DNA from: Bradyrhizobium sp. NAS96.2
GTDB taxonomy: Bacteria; Pseudomonadota; Alphaproteobacteria; Rhizobiales; Xanthobacteraceae
Length of the DNA: 64,000 nucleotides
Assembly (NCBI RefSeq): GCF_001908235.1
Contig: NZ_LGHK01000023.1
Coordinates: forward strand, 21,213-85,212
Reading direction: 5' to 3'
This document shows, in pieces, positions 34,418 through 43,131 of the stretch (position 1 is its first letter; each line of letters starts with the position of its first letter). Under the pieces are notes generated by a model. That model was not told where the DNA came from and searched no databases. It worked only from the letters and a program-made list of their open reading frames with translations. The translations under genes and the position numbers were made by a program.

Positions 34418-35628
34418 GTGACGTCCGACGCCCGATCAAGGCCGCGCTGTTGCAGGTCCATTCCATCGCCGGCCTTGCGCTGGCGCTGCTCTGGGCCGTG
34501 GTCGGCCTCACCGGCGCGACGATGGCTTTCGAGGACGAGATCGAGGCCAGCCTGAACAGCCACATCATGCGCATCGACGCCAGTGCGACGCGGCGGCTAA
34601 CTCCGGATGAGCTCATCGCACGTCTCCAGTCGGCCGGCGATTTCGGCCGGGCCTCGGCCGTGACGATGGCGAGCGACCCGTCGGCGGCCGTACGCATCCG
34701 CTTCGCCCGCAGCGAAGGCGGCGCGCGGCCGTCCTCGGTTTATGTCGATCCCTACGACGGACACGTGCTCGGCTCGCCGCGCGGCGAGGACTTCTTCGCG
34801 ACCGTACGCAAGCTGCATCGCTGGCTGCTGCTGCCGGGTGACGGCAATGGCATGGGCCGCAAGATCACCGGCACTGCCGCGATCTGCCTGATCGTGATGC
34901 TGATCACCGGCCTCGTGCTGCGCTGGCCGCATCGCGCGCGCAGCGTGAAGATGTGGCTGAAGCCAAATCTCGGACTGCGCGGGCGCGGCCTGCACCGCTC
35001 GCTGCATGCGGTGATCGGCACCTGGGTGCTGCCGGTCTATCTGGTGATGACGCTGACCGGCCTGTGGTATTCGTTCGAATGGTACAAGGCCGGCGCCAAC
35101 TGGCTGCTGGCTCGGCCGCAGGCCACGGCAGCGGCGATGCAGCCGAAACCACCGCGCGGCGCGGCGGCTGCCGAGAACAACAGTGAAGCAAGGGCGGAAG
35201 CGAAGGCCGAGGCAAAGCCGCTCGTGTTCGATCACGTCTGGTCAGCGTTCCTGCAACAGGAGAACAACGATTACGGAAGGGCACTTCTGACCTTGCCGGC
35301 CGGCACGGGCACTGCGGCGCGCGTGCGGTCGTGGTCGCGGGATTCGACGCTCGAGAGCGTGCGTGACGAATTCCGCATCGATGCCATCACCGGGCGCGTC
35401 ATCTCGTCGGATCGCTACGCGGACAAGACGGTTGGCGAGCGCGTCCTTGCCGGCGTGCTCGACATCCACCGCGGCGCCATCCTGGGATGGCCCGGCAAGC
35501 TCGCGTTCATGCTGGCCGCGGCCATGATGCCGCTGTTCGCCGTGACCGGCCTGCTGCTCTATCTGTCCCGCCGCCGGCACCGGCGCGTCGCGCGGCCGCC
35601 GGTTGCTCACCTCGTTCCGGGTGAATGA
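34414..35628 (+). CDS. PepSY-associated transmembrane protein (PiuB-like)
   Basis: A 404-residue inner-membrane protein with about four membrane segments: LLQVHSIAGLALALLWAVVGLTGATMAF near the N-terminus, TGTAAICLIVMLITGLVLRW, TWVLPVYLVMTLTGLWYSF and the last near LAFMLAAAMMPLFAVTGLLLYLSRR. The conserved HSIAG, LHRWLLL and DIHRG regions identify the family, which often accompanies TonB receptors. Characterised members (FegB, FoxB, FsrB) reduce ferric-siderophores at the inner membrane. An Ala/Glu-rich insert lies near residues 230-270. Its ATG lies inside the end of the preceding gene. Confidence 0.88.
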   Translation: MSDVRRPIKAALLQVHSIAGLALALLWAVVGLTGATMAFEDEIEASLNSHIMRIDASATRRLTPDELIARLQSAGDFGRASAVTMASDPSAAVRIRFARSEGGARPSSVYVDPYDGHVLGSPRGEDFFATVRKLHRWLLLPGDGNGMGRKITGTAAICLIVMLITGLVLRWPHRARSVKMWLKPNLGLRGRGLHRSLHAVIGTWVLPVYLVMTLTGLWYSFEWYKAGANWLLARPQATAAAMQPKPPRGAAAAENNSEARAEAKAEAKPLVFDHVWSAFLQQENNDYGRALLTLPAGTGTAARVRSWSRDSTLESVRDEFRIDAITGRVISSDRYADKTVGERVLAGVLDIHRGAILGWPGKLAFMLAAAMMPLFAVTGLLLYLSRRRHRRVARPPVAHLVPGE

Positions 35629-35684
35629 ACCTCATGTCGCGAGAAGGCGAATGCCGTGACTCATAGATCGTGGAAAGACATTTG

Positions 35685-35810
35685 CTGTCGTCCCTGCGAA
35701 AGCAGGGACCCATAACCACAGATGCCGATCGTTGCGCGATGACGGAACGACGAGTCCCGATCACAACAACCGCTGCGGAGTATGGGTCCCTGCTTTCGCA
35801 GGGACGACAG
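35685..35810. repeat. Perfect 30-base inverted repeat, interspersed element
   Basis: Arms at 35,685-35,714 and 35,781-35,810 are exact reverse complements; the core is GTCGTCCCTGCGAAAGCAGG. The 66-base loop has no gene. This type, opening with GTCGTCCCTGCG, is common between genes in Bradyrhizobium (general knowledge). It separates the iron operon from aceA, so no gene is claimed in 35,629-35,968. Confidence 0.85.
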
Positions 35811-35904
35811 TGGTGAATGCTGCCACGGACACAGACTAAACGATTTTGCAAAACATTGGGGGTGATTTCGACCGCCTCGCCGTGGTCGACCCCACCAACG
35901 GCGA

Positions 35905-35935
35905 ACAGGCGGGACTGCATCGCAATCCCGCCTGT
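35905..35935 (-). terminator. Hairpin downstream of aceA
   Basis: ACAGGCGGGA and TCCCGCCTGT form a perfect 10-base stem with an 11-base loop, 33 bases past the aceA stop. There is no clear T tract on the minus strand, so it may act as a stabilising structure or weak terminator. Confidence 0.5.
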
Positions 35936-35968
35936 CCGGCCGTTATTCGGAATGATCCGTTCGAGCTG

Positions 35969-37606
35969 TTAGCCGAACTGGTTCATCGTGTTGTGGGCGC
36001 CGCCTGCCTTCAGGGCAGCCTCACCGGCGAAGTACTCCTTGTGATCGTCGCCGATGTCGGAGCCCGCCATGTTCTGATGCTTGACGCAGGCGATGCCCTG
36101 ACGGATCTCCGCGCGCTGCACGTTCTTGACGTATCCGAGCATGCCCTGCTCGCCGAAATACTCCCTCGCGAGATTGTCGGTCGACAGCGCCGCCGTGTGA
36201 TAGGTCGGCAGCGTGATCAGATGGTGGAAGATGCCGGCGCGCTTGGCCGAATCCGCCTGGAAGGTGCGGATGCGCTCGTCGGCTTCCTTCGCCAGCGGGG
36301 TGTCGTCGTACTCCGCCTTCATCAGCTCGGCGCGGTTGTACTTGCTGACGTCCTGGCCGGCTTCCTTCATCGCGTCGTAGACCTGCCAACGGAAGTTGAG
36401 GGTCCAGTTGAACGACGGCGAGTTGTTGTAGGCCAGCTTGGCGTTCGGAATGACCTTGCGGATGCGGTCGACCATCGAAGCGATCTGCTCGATATGCGGC
36501 TTCTCGGTCTCGATCCACAACAGGTCCGCGCCATTCTGCAGCGAGGTGATGCAGTCGAGCACGCAGCGGTCCGCACCCGTGCCGGGACGGAACTGGTAGA
36601 GGTTGCTGGGCAGCCGCTTCGGACGCATCATCTTGCCGTTCTGGTTGATGATGACGTCGCCGTTGCGCGCATTGGCGGCCGTCACTTCCTCGCAATCGAG
36701 GAAGCTGTTGTACTGGTCGCCGAGGTCGCCGGGCTTGTGGCTGACGGCGATCTGCTGGGTCAGGCCGGCGCCGAGCGAGTCGGTACGGGTCACGATGATG
36801 CCGTCTTCGACGCCAAGCTCGAGGAACGCATGGCGGCAGGCGCGGATCTTCGCGATGAACACCTCGTGCGGCACGGTGACCTTGCCGTCCTGGTGACCGC
36901 ACTGCTTCTCGTCGGAGACCTGGTTCTCGATCTGCAGCGCGCAGGCACCCGCCTCGATCATCTTCTTGGCGAGCAGATAGGTCGCTTCCGCGTTGCCGAA
37001 GCCGGCGTCGATGTCGGCGATGACGGGCACGACGTGAGTCTGGAAGTTGTCGATCTTCTCGATCAGCGCCTTTTCCTTGGCCTTGTCGCCTTCCTTGCGC
37101 GCCGCGTCGAGCGCACGGAAGATGTCGTTGAGCTCGCGGGAATCCGCCTGACGCAGGAAGGTGTAGAGCTCTTCGATCAGCGCCGGCACCGAGGTCTTCT
37201 CGTGCATCGACTGGTCGGGCAGCGGTCCGAATTCGGAGCGCAGCGCTGCAATCATCCAGCCGGAGAGATAGAGGTAACGGCGGTCGGTATTGCCGAAGTG
37301 CTTCTTGATCGAGATCAGCTTCTGCTGGGCAATAAAGCCGTGCCAGCAGCCGAGCGACTGGGTGTACTTGGTGCTGTCGGCGTCATAGGCGGCCATGTCG
37401 GCGCGCATCAGCGCAGCCGTGTAGCGGGCGACATCCAGACCGGTCTTGAAGCGGTTCTGCAGGCGCATGCGCGCCACGGCTTCGGCGGTGACGCCATTCC
37501 AGGTGTCCTTGGTCTTGAGCAGCGCTTCGGCCGCCTCAATCTCGCTCTGATACGAAGCCGGTCCCTGGATGGCCCGGTCGCTGATCCCGCGCGGTTGGAA
37601 GTTCAT
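35969..37606 (-). CDS. aceA: Isocitrate lyase
   Basis: Splits isocitrate to glyoxylate and succinate, the first step of the glyoxylate shunt. The 545-residue protein is of the longer form found in alphaproteobacteria. The active-site loop is EKQCGHQDGK with catalytic Cys236, preceded by metal-ligand Asps in IADIDAGFG (198-200) and the TRTDS stretch. The open frame runs 77 codons upstream through the promoter and is not coding there. It is divergent from an ScfR/RamB-like regulator. It would be needed to grow on the acetyl-CoA made by the catabolic loci on either side. Malate synthase is not in the window. Confidence 0.96.
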   Translation of the reverse strand: MNFQPRGISDRAIQGPASYQSEIEAAEALLKTKDTWNGVTAEAVARMRLQNRFKTGLDVARYTAALMRADMAAYDADSTKYTQSLGCWHGFIAQQKLISIKKHFGNTDRRYLYLSGWMIAALRSEFGPLPDQSMHEKTSVPALIEELYTFLRQADSRELNDIFRALDAARKEGDKAKEKALIEKIDNFQTHVVPVIADIDAGFGNAEATYLLAKKMIEAGACALQIENQVSDEKQCGHQDGKVTVPHEVFIAKIRACRHAFLELGVEDGIIVTRTDSLGAGLTQQIAVSHKPGDLGDQYNSFLDCEEVTAANARNGDVIINQNGKMMRPKRLPSNLYQFRPGTGADRCVLDCITSLQNGADLLWIETEKPHIEQIASMVDRIRKVIPNAKLAYNNSPSFNWTLNFRWQVYDAMKEAGQDVSKYNRAELMKAEYDDTPLAKEADERIRTFQADSAKRAGIFHHLITLPTYHTAALSTDNLAREYFGEQGMLGYVKNVQRAEIRQGIACVKHQNMAGSDIGDDHKEYFAGEAALKAGGAHNTMNQFG

Positions 37607-37696
37607 GTCCGTGATCCCTTCGGTGACGAAATAACTGCATCGTTTGTGACGCCTGGCGGCGTTGGGAGCTAGACCTGGCGCGGAAAACTTGTCATA

Positions 37697-37736
37697 ACTT
37701 ACAAGAAACCGTTGTATTGTTGTAAGAATCTTACAA
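37697..37736. promoter_or_regulatory. aceA / regulator divergent operator
   Basis: A perfect palindrome TTGTAAG-AAT-CTTACAA (37,720-37,736) and an extra half-site CTTACAA (37,698-37,704) lie in the 145 bases between aceA and the regulator. The palindrome ends 15 bases before the regulator start, which suggests autorepression. Confidence 0.65.
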
Positions 37737-37751
37737 GGATTGGATGAGGCA

Positions 37752-39188
37752 ATGGTAACCTCAAGCGCCCGTTCCGTTTTCATGGGCCCGCGACTGCGGC
37801 GGCTGCGGCGCGACCTCGGGCTGACCCAGGCGGACATGGCCGCCGATCTCGAAATCTCGGCTCCCTATGTCGCCCTGCTGGAACGCAACCAGCGGCCGGT
37901 GACGGCGGATATGCTGCTTCGGCTGGCCCGCACCTACAAGATCGATCTGGCAGATCTCGCCGGCGACGGCGGTGCGGACCACACCGCCCGCATGCAGTCC
38001 GTCTTGAAGGAGCCGATGTTTGCCGACATCGATATCCCCACGCTCGAAGTCAGCGACCTCGCGGTCAGCTATCCCGGAATGACCGAGGCGTTCCTGCGCC
38101 TCTATACGGCCTATCGTGAAGAGCAGCTGGCGCTCGCGGAGCGGCGCGCGCCGGACCTGGCGGGTGCCGCCTTGCTGCCGGGCGAGAACTTCGACGCCAA
38201 CGATCCCGTCGCGGAAGTCAGGCGATTTCTCGCCGCGCGCCGCAACAATTTCGCCAACCTCGACGATGCCGCCGAGCGTCTCGTCCACGAACCGGCCGGA
38301 CCGGCCGGATTCATCGAGCGGCTTCGCGAACGTCACAAGCTCCAGGTCCGCTATCTGCCGCCCAATGTCATGCTCGGTTCGGTCAGGCGACTGGATATGC
38401 ATCGCAGGCAGTTGCTGCTCGAGGACTCGCTCGATACAGCAGGGCTCAATTTTCAGCTCGCCAAGCAACTCGCCTATCTGGAACTGGAAGGCGAGATCAG
38501 CGCGGCGGTGGAAGACGGCAAGTTCAGCAGCAAGAGCGCCGAGCTGCTGGCCCGCCGCGCGCTTGCGGCCTATGCCGCAGCCGCGCTCATCATGCCGTAT
38601 TCCGTGTTTGCGAAAGCGGTCGAGACGCGGCGATACGATCTCGAGGCGCTGGCGCGGCAATTCGGCACCAGCTTCGAGCAGACCGCGCATCGGGTCACGA
38701 CGTTGCAGCGGCCGGGCCTCGAGAAGGTGCCGTTCTTCCTGATCCGGGTCGATCCGGCCGGCAACATCTCTAAGCTGCTCGACGGCGCCGGCTTCCCGTT
38801 TGCGAAGCACGGCGGCGCATGTCCGCTGTGGTCGGTCCACGATATCTTCAAGACGCCGCGCCAGATCGTCACGCAATGGCTGGAATTGCCCGACGGACAG
38901 CGGTTCTTCTCGATCGCCCGCACCGTGACCGCCGGCGGCGGCGCGTTCGGCGCCATCCGTGTCGAGCGGGCGATCGCGATCGGCTGCGCGGCCGAGCACG
39001 CGGGGCAGCTCATCTACACGCGCGACGGACAGGGGCCGAACGCCGATGAGCCGACCCCGATCGGCGTCGCCTGCCGGGTTTGTCATCGCCCGCGATGCGC
39101 GGCGCGATCGGCTCCCCCGATCGGACGCGAGATTCTTCCCGATGATTTCAGAACCTCGAGCGTGCCGTTCGGCTTCTCGGCCGACTGA
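37752..39188 (+). CDS. ScfR/RamB-type regulator of short-chain fatty acid and glyoxylate metabolism
   Basis: A regulator of about 478 residues in the short-chain fatty acyl regulator group. The N-terminal XRE helix-turn-helix is LRRDLGLTQADMAADLEISAPYVALLERNQRPVTADMLLRLA. This is followed by a region matching the IrrE-like/DUF955 part (FNFQLAKQLAYLELE-type sequence, then AAYAAAALIMPYSVFAKAVETRRYDLEALARQFGTSFEQTAHR) and a C-terminal DUF2083-type zinc-like domain with GGACPLWSVHDIF and CRVCHR. The position next to aceA is typical. ATG 37,752 is used; a TTG four codons upstream is possible. Confidence 0.88.
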   Translation: MVTSSARSVFMGPRLRRLRRDLGLTQADMAADLEISAPYVALLERNQRPVTADMLLRLARTYKIDLADLAGDGGADHTARMQSVLKEPMFADIDIPTLEVSDLAVSYPGMTEAFLRLYTAYREEQLALAERRAPDLAGAALLPGENFDANDPVAEVRRFLAARRNNFANLDDAAERLVHEPAGPAGFIERLRERHKLQVRYLPPNVMLGSVRRLDMHRRQLLLEDSLDTAGLNFQLAKQLAYLELEGEISAAVEDGKFSSKSAELLARRALAAYAAAALIMPYSVFAKAVETRRYDLEALARQFGTSFEQTAHRVTTLQRPGLEKVPFFLIRVDPAGNISKLLDGAGFPFAKHGGACPLWSVHDIFKTPRQIVTQWLELPDGQRFFSIARTVTAGGGAFGAIRVERAIAIGCAAEHAGQLIYTRDGQGPNADEPTPIGVACRVCHRPRCAARSAPPIGREILPDDFRTSSVPFGFSAD

Positions 39189-39197
39189 TGCGGTCGA

Positions 39198-40451
39198 TCA
39201 CCCCTGCGGCCGGTTCTGGTCATACAGCACCCGCGCGCGGATGGTGCCGTCAATGTCTTTCAGGTCGGCCAGGAGCGCCTCGCCTTCGCCGCCGACCACG
39301 TCGGTCTCGAGCACGACATAGCCGACTTCCGGATCGGTCTGCAGATATTGCGCCAGGATGTTGATCCCGTGCCGGGAGAGTGCGTCGTTGACCTGACGCA
39401 TGACGCCGGGAACGTTGCGGTGAACATGGATGAACCGGGTGCCGGTCGGTCGCGCCGGCAATTGCACCTGCGGGAAATTGACCGCGCCGAAGGTCGATCC
39501 GACGTCGGAATAATCGATCAGCTTGCGCGCCACTTCGCCGCCGATACGATCCTGCGCTTCTTCCGTCGAGCCGCCGACATGCGGCGTCAGGATGACGTTG
39601 GGGAGCCCCTGCAGCGGCGAGACGAAGCGCGCCTCGTTCGAGACCGGTTCGACCGGAAACACGTCGACCGCGGCACCCGCCAGGCGGTTCTCACGCAATG
39701 CGCTCGCCAGCGCGTCGAGATCGACCACCGTGCCGCGTGAGTTGTTGATCAGATAGGCTTCGGGCTTCATCAACCGAAGCTGGGCCGCGCCAATCATGTT
39801 GGCGGTAGCCGGCGTCTCCGGCACGTGCAGCGACACGACGTCGCTGGCCGAGAGCAGCTCGTCGAGCGAGTCGACCGGCTCCGTATTGCCGTGACGCAGC
39901 TTGTCGGTGTGATCGAAATAGATCACGCGCATGCCCATGGCTTCCGCGAGGTTCGACAGCTGGGAGCCGATATTGCCGTAGCCGACGATGCCGAGCGTCT
40001 TGCCGCGCACCTCGCGGCTGCCTTCGGCGGACTTGTCCCAGCCGCCGCCGTGTGCGGAGACCGAGCGCGGAAAGATCCGGCGGAATAGCATGACGATCTC
40101 GGCGATGGTCAGCTCCGCCACGCTGCGGGTGTTGGAATATGGTGCATTGAAGACCGGGATTCCGAGCTTTCGCGCGGCGTCGAGATCGACCTGATTGGTG
40201 CCGACCGAAAAGCAGCCGACGACCAGCAGCCGGTCGGCAGCCTCCAGGATGTCCGCGGTCAACTGGGTCCGCGACCGAATTCCCAGCATATGGATGCCCG
40301 ACAGCGCTTGCTTGAGTTCTTTCGGTCCCAGCGCCTTGGGCAGACGTTGCAGCTCGGTATAGCCGTTCGCCTCGAACATCCGGACCGCGGAATCGTTCAC
40401 GCCCTCCAGCAGCAGCACGCGTATCTTTGTCTTGGGAAGCGACAACATCAT
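39198..40451 (-). CDS. serA: D-3-phosphoglycerate dehydrogenase, E. coli SerA type
   Basis: Oxidises 3-phosphoglycerate in the first step of serine synthesis. The 417-residue enzyme is of the SerA form with a C-terminal ACT domain (FIHVHRNVPGVMRQVNDALSRHGINILAQYLQT), which usually gives serine feedback control. The substrate/NAD lobe has VGCFSVGTNQVD, the Rossmann motif VGYGNIGSQ, the NSRGTVVD catalytic-Arg loop, and the His in LTPHVGGSTEEAQ. ATG 40,451 fits the family start (MLSLPKTKIRVLLLEGV); a longer frame begins at 40,487. It ends nine bases from the ScfR-type gene (convergent). Confidence 0.93.
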   Translation of the reverse strand: MMLSLPKTKIRVLLLEGVNDSAVRMFEANGYTELQRLPKALGPKELKQALSGIHMLGIRSRTQLTADILEAADRLLVVGCFSVGTNQVDLDAARKLGIPVFNAPYSNTRSVAELTIAEIVMLFRRIFPRSVSAHGGGWDKSAEGSREVRGKTLGIVGYGNIGSQLSNLAEAMGMRVIYFDHTDKLRHGNTEPVDSLDELLSASDVVSLHVPETPATANMIGAAQLRLMKPEAYLINNSRGTVVDLDALASALRENRLAGAAVDVFPVEPVSNEARFVSPLQGLPNVILTPHVGGSTEEAQDRIGGEVARKLIDYSDVGSTFGAVNFPQVQLPARPTGTRFIHVHRNVPGVMRQVNDALSRHGINILAQYLQTDPEVGYVVLETDVVGGEGEALLADLKDIDGTIRARVLYDQNRPQG

Positions 40452-40679
40452 CAAGATCCAGGCTCGTAGGTTCGGCAGGTCATGCACGAACGCAGTTTCG
40501 ACGGATCAGGTGATAACATAGAAAGCAATCGCGTCAGAAGCGGCTGTCAGCGGCCTGCCCCGCGATTTCCGGTCAAGCCCCCTCGATCCGCGCATCCGGA
40601 CGCCGGGCGGGAACCGATTCAGCCAAATATCTTGCTCGATTCGCGGGCAGAGGTCCGTTCTGTCGGGCGTTCGAACGCC

Positions 40680-40703
40680 TGCTCCGGCTCACACGCCGGA
40701 GCA
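40680..40703 (-). terminator. Hairpin downstream of the BA14K gene
   Basis: TGCTCCGG and CCGGAGCA form a perfect eight-base stem with an eight-base loop, 22 bases past the BA14K stop. A small palindrome GCGTTCGAACGC lies just beyond it. No T tract is evident. Confidence 0.5.
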
Positions 40704-40725
40704 AGCGCGGCGGCATCTCAACCGC

Positions 40726-41085
40726 TTACTGGCAAGGATAGCGCCGGCCGTCCTTGGCCTGGAAGGTATTCGACGCCGGATCGTACGAGCGATAGCGCTG
40801 GGCGCAGGACGTCGCGTGCTGCTGGGCGGCGGCAGCTTCCTGCTGCGCAGCCGCGTTGGCCGCGCCGGCTGCGATGACGCCGCCGATGAGGCCGCCGACC
40901 AGTCCGCCGACGGCGGCGCCACCATCGCAGTTCCCGTAGCGGCACCAGACCTTCTCGGTCACGGCCGGCGCTGCGGCGGCAACACCCGCACCATGCTGCA
41001 GCGGAGCCGAGATCGCGGAGACGGAAAACATCATAACGCCGGTGGTGGCCGTCAAAACAACTTTCAGAAAGCGAGCCCTACGCAT
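40726..41085 (-). CDS. BA14K-family secreted protein
   Basis: A 119-residue exported protein. The N-terminal signal (FLKVVLTATTGVMMFSVSAISA) is followed by a glycine-rich hydrophobic stretch (GGLVGGLIGGVIAAGAANAAA) and a C-terminal BA14K motif (CAQRYRSYDPASNTFQAKDGRRYPC). BA14K proteins of alphaproteobacteria are surface-associated lectin-like immunogens; the role here is unknown. The second of two adjacent ATGs fits best with the AGGAG ribosome site. It is monocistronic. Confidence 0.85.
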   Translation of the reverse strand: MRRARFLKVVLTATTGVMMFSVSAISAPLQHGAGVAAAAPAVTEKVWCRYGNCDGGAAVGGLVGGLIGGVIAAGAANAAAQQEAAAAQQHATSCAQRYRSYDPASNTFQAKDGRRYPCQ

Positions 41086-41240
41086 CATATCTCCTGCTTC
41101 ATTGCTGTGGGCGCAGGCCGGCACCTGCGTCCTGATTCCCTCAACATGGATGGGCTCGTCTGGTCCTGGACCGGACGACACCCGGACACGCGCGGCCGGT
41201 TACAATTCGCGCGTCAGCCTGCTTCACGGATGGGCGGAGT

Positions 41241-41651
41241 TCATTGGCCGGCTGCGTTCACGACGCGGCAGAGGTTATCGCCGACACCCGGAGCCAGCTG
41301 TCCCGGCGGCAAGATGAAGGTCGCATCGACGCGGCTGCCCTTGCCGTCCTTGCGGACGACGACCTGCAATGTTTGCGGCCGGCCGGATCCGGTGGTCTCC
41401 TGCTGAACGGTCAGCGTGCCGAGTTTCTTGTCCACGTTCACACCGACAAAGCCCTCGGCCAGGACGGCGCGGGACACCTTGTCGAGAGCAGCAGCGGGAT
41501 TGACCGATGGGAAGATCATCCAGGTCTTGTGCGTCATACCCGTGACCATCGGAACGCCGGTGCTCTGGACGTGATCTGCGCAACCATCGGCCAGCGCAGG
41601 TATCGACGAAAGAACCGTGAGCGCGAATACGCAAGTTATCCTTGTAAGCAT
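41241..41651 (-). CDS. Exported hypothetical protein, 136 residues
   Basis: A signal peptide (MLTRITCVFALTVLSSIPALADG, cut near residue 21) precedes a mature domain of about 115 residues with two Cys (positions about 24 and 128). No family is recognised. The mature part contains a VQQETTGSGRPQTLQVVV strand pair and ILPPGQLAPGVGDNLC near the end, which look like a small beta-rich periplasmic domain. It is separate from the BA14K gene by 155 bases on the same strand. Confidence 0.7.
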   Translation of the reverse strand: MLTRITCVFALTVLSSIPALADGCADHVQSTGVPMVTGMTHKTWMIFPSVNPAAALDKVSRAVLAEGFVGVNVDKKLGTLTVQQETTGSGRPQTLQVVVRKDGKGSRVDATFILPPGQLAPGVGDNLCRVVNAAGQ

Positions 41652-42104
41652 GCTTTCATAACCCGTTTGAGTAGGCCCGGAGCATTTAGGCCAAATGGGC
41701 TATGAGTCCATGGACGCCATCGCATTCTGGATGGATACATTCGGATTTTGGCTAGCATGAACGGTTGCGTGCGCGGCCACGCTCGCTGGTATTCTGAAAC
41801 GCCAGTACCGCGATAGGTGTGACCTCAACGGAGACGCTCCGAGGCGACGGTCGGCGCTGCACAGCAGTCAATCTAGGCGGCGAATTGGATCAAATCTTAC
41901 CTTTCGCTGCTCGATTTCGCGATCTGGATATCGTGTTCGGTAATTGGATATCGAGCGAGAAGAAAAAGAGAACGCGACCTGATTTCCCCAAGGCTGTGTT
42001 AGGGTGACCGTGCGGTTTGTGCGTGTGGCAGACGTCTCAATGGATGGCTACCCCCCGGTCAGATGGATCGGGTCACTTCGCGCACAGCAATTGGTTAGGA
42101 TTTG
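41652..42104. other. Gene-free interval upstream of the AraC-type gene
   Basis: About 450 bases between two divergent genes, with some AT-rich patches (for example near 41,935-41,975). Short frames here have no family resemblance. Promoters of both flanking genes must lie in it; none can be placed with confidence. Confidence 0.5.
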
Positions 42105-43103
42105 ATGGTCGAAGACGTACTCGCTGCACCTCCCACACGATCGGGCTCTTCGTTTGAAGAACTCCTTGAAATGCTCAGACCGCACGGGATCAGCGCCCAC
42201 TCCCCGCTGCAGCCCGACCAATCGTTTCGTTGGCACGCGGATATTGCAATTGGCGCGGAGATTGACGTCGTACGGGCGGACCTCTCTGCAGGCTGGGATT
42301 GGCGCTACGCATATGAGGACTCTGCTGGAGAACTCGCAATAGGCCTGCTGAATGCCGGTAAGGCCGAGACGCTCATTGCGGGGAAGAACGTCGAGCGAAC
42401 CCCGTCCGAGATTGCCATCGTCCCCCTCCCGACGATGCAGGCGCAGCGCGTCGAAGCGGTCGATGGACGATATTCAAGCGTAACGCTTACCTTGCATACG
42501 GACATCGTTTCGAAGGTGCTGTCCGCGACATTCGGAAGTGCTGCGCTCGAAGATCTCAATTTGACGCCCATCGTGGGCTTGTCGACCGGAGCCGGGCAGA
42601 CGCTGCTTCAACTCGTTCGCACCAGCGCGACCGGTCTGTATGACGGCACCCTGGCGCGCTCTCCAAAAGCCAGCGCGCTGCTGTCCGAGGCCACGATCCA
42701 GCTCATCCTTGAGAACGTCCCGCATCGGCTGAGCGACCGGTTGAACCGCCACCCGCTGGATGCGCCGCCGCGCTACATCAGGCGGGCTGTCGACTATATG
42801 CGGGCCAATCCCCACCTGCCGCTGACGATATCGGACATTGCCGCGACGGTCGGCGTCAGCAGCCGGCTGCTGCAATTGGGCTTCCGCAAAATTCACGGCA
42901 CGACGCCGGTCGCCTATTTGCGACAAGTTCGGCTCGAGGCGATCCACGATGAGCTGTCACGACCCGAGAATCTGCTTCCGGTCAGCGAAGTTGCGCTGAA
43001 GTGGGGCTTTACGCATATGGGCCGGTTTGCCGCGGTGTACCGCTCCGCATTCGGCCTTTATCCGTCCGACACGGTGCGGCGAGCCCGGGGGTTCTGCGGC
43101 TAA
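42105..43103 (+). CDS. AraC-family transcriptional regulator
   Basis: A 332-residue regulator with an N-terminal sensor domain of the AraC-binding-like type (about residues 1-210) and a C-terminal HTH_18: LTISDIAATVGVSSRLLQLGFRKIHGTTPVAYLRQVRL, then VSEVALKWGFTHMGRFAAVYRSAFGLYPSDTVRR. AGGA four bases upstream supports ATG 42,105 over the TTG at 42,102. It is convergent with the sugar operon at 43,132 and does not share a promoter with it. Its targets are not evident. Confidence 0.88.
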   Translation: MVEDVLAAPPTRSGSSFEELLEMLRPHGISAHSPLQPDQSFRWHADIAIGAEIDVVRADLSAGWDWRYAYEDSAGELAIGLLNAGKAETLIAGKNVERTPSEIAIVPLPTMQAQRVEAVDGRYSSVTLTLHTDIVSKVLSATFGSAALEDLNLTPIVGLSTGAGQTLLQLVRTSATGLYDGTLARSPKASALLSEATIQLILENVPHRLSDRLNRHPLDAPPRYIRRAVDYMRANPHLPLTISDIAATVGVSSRLLQLGFRKIHGTTPVAYLRQVRLEAIHDELSRPENLLPVSEVALKWGFTHMGRFAAVYRSAFGLYPSDTVRRARGFCG

Positions 43104-43131
43104 GCGGGCGGTTGTCGAGCACTCCGGCAGA

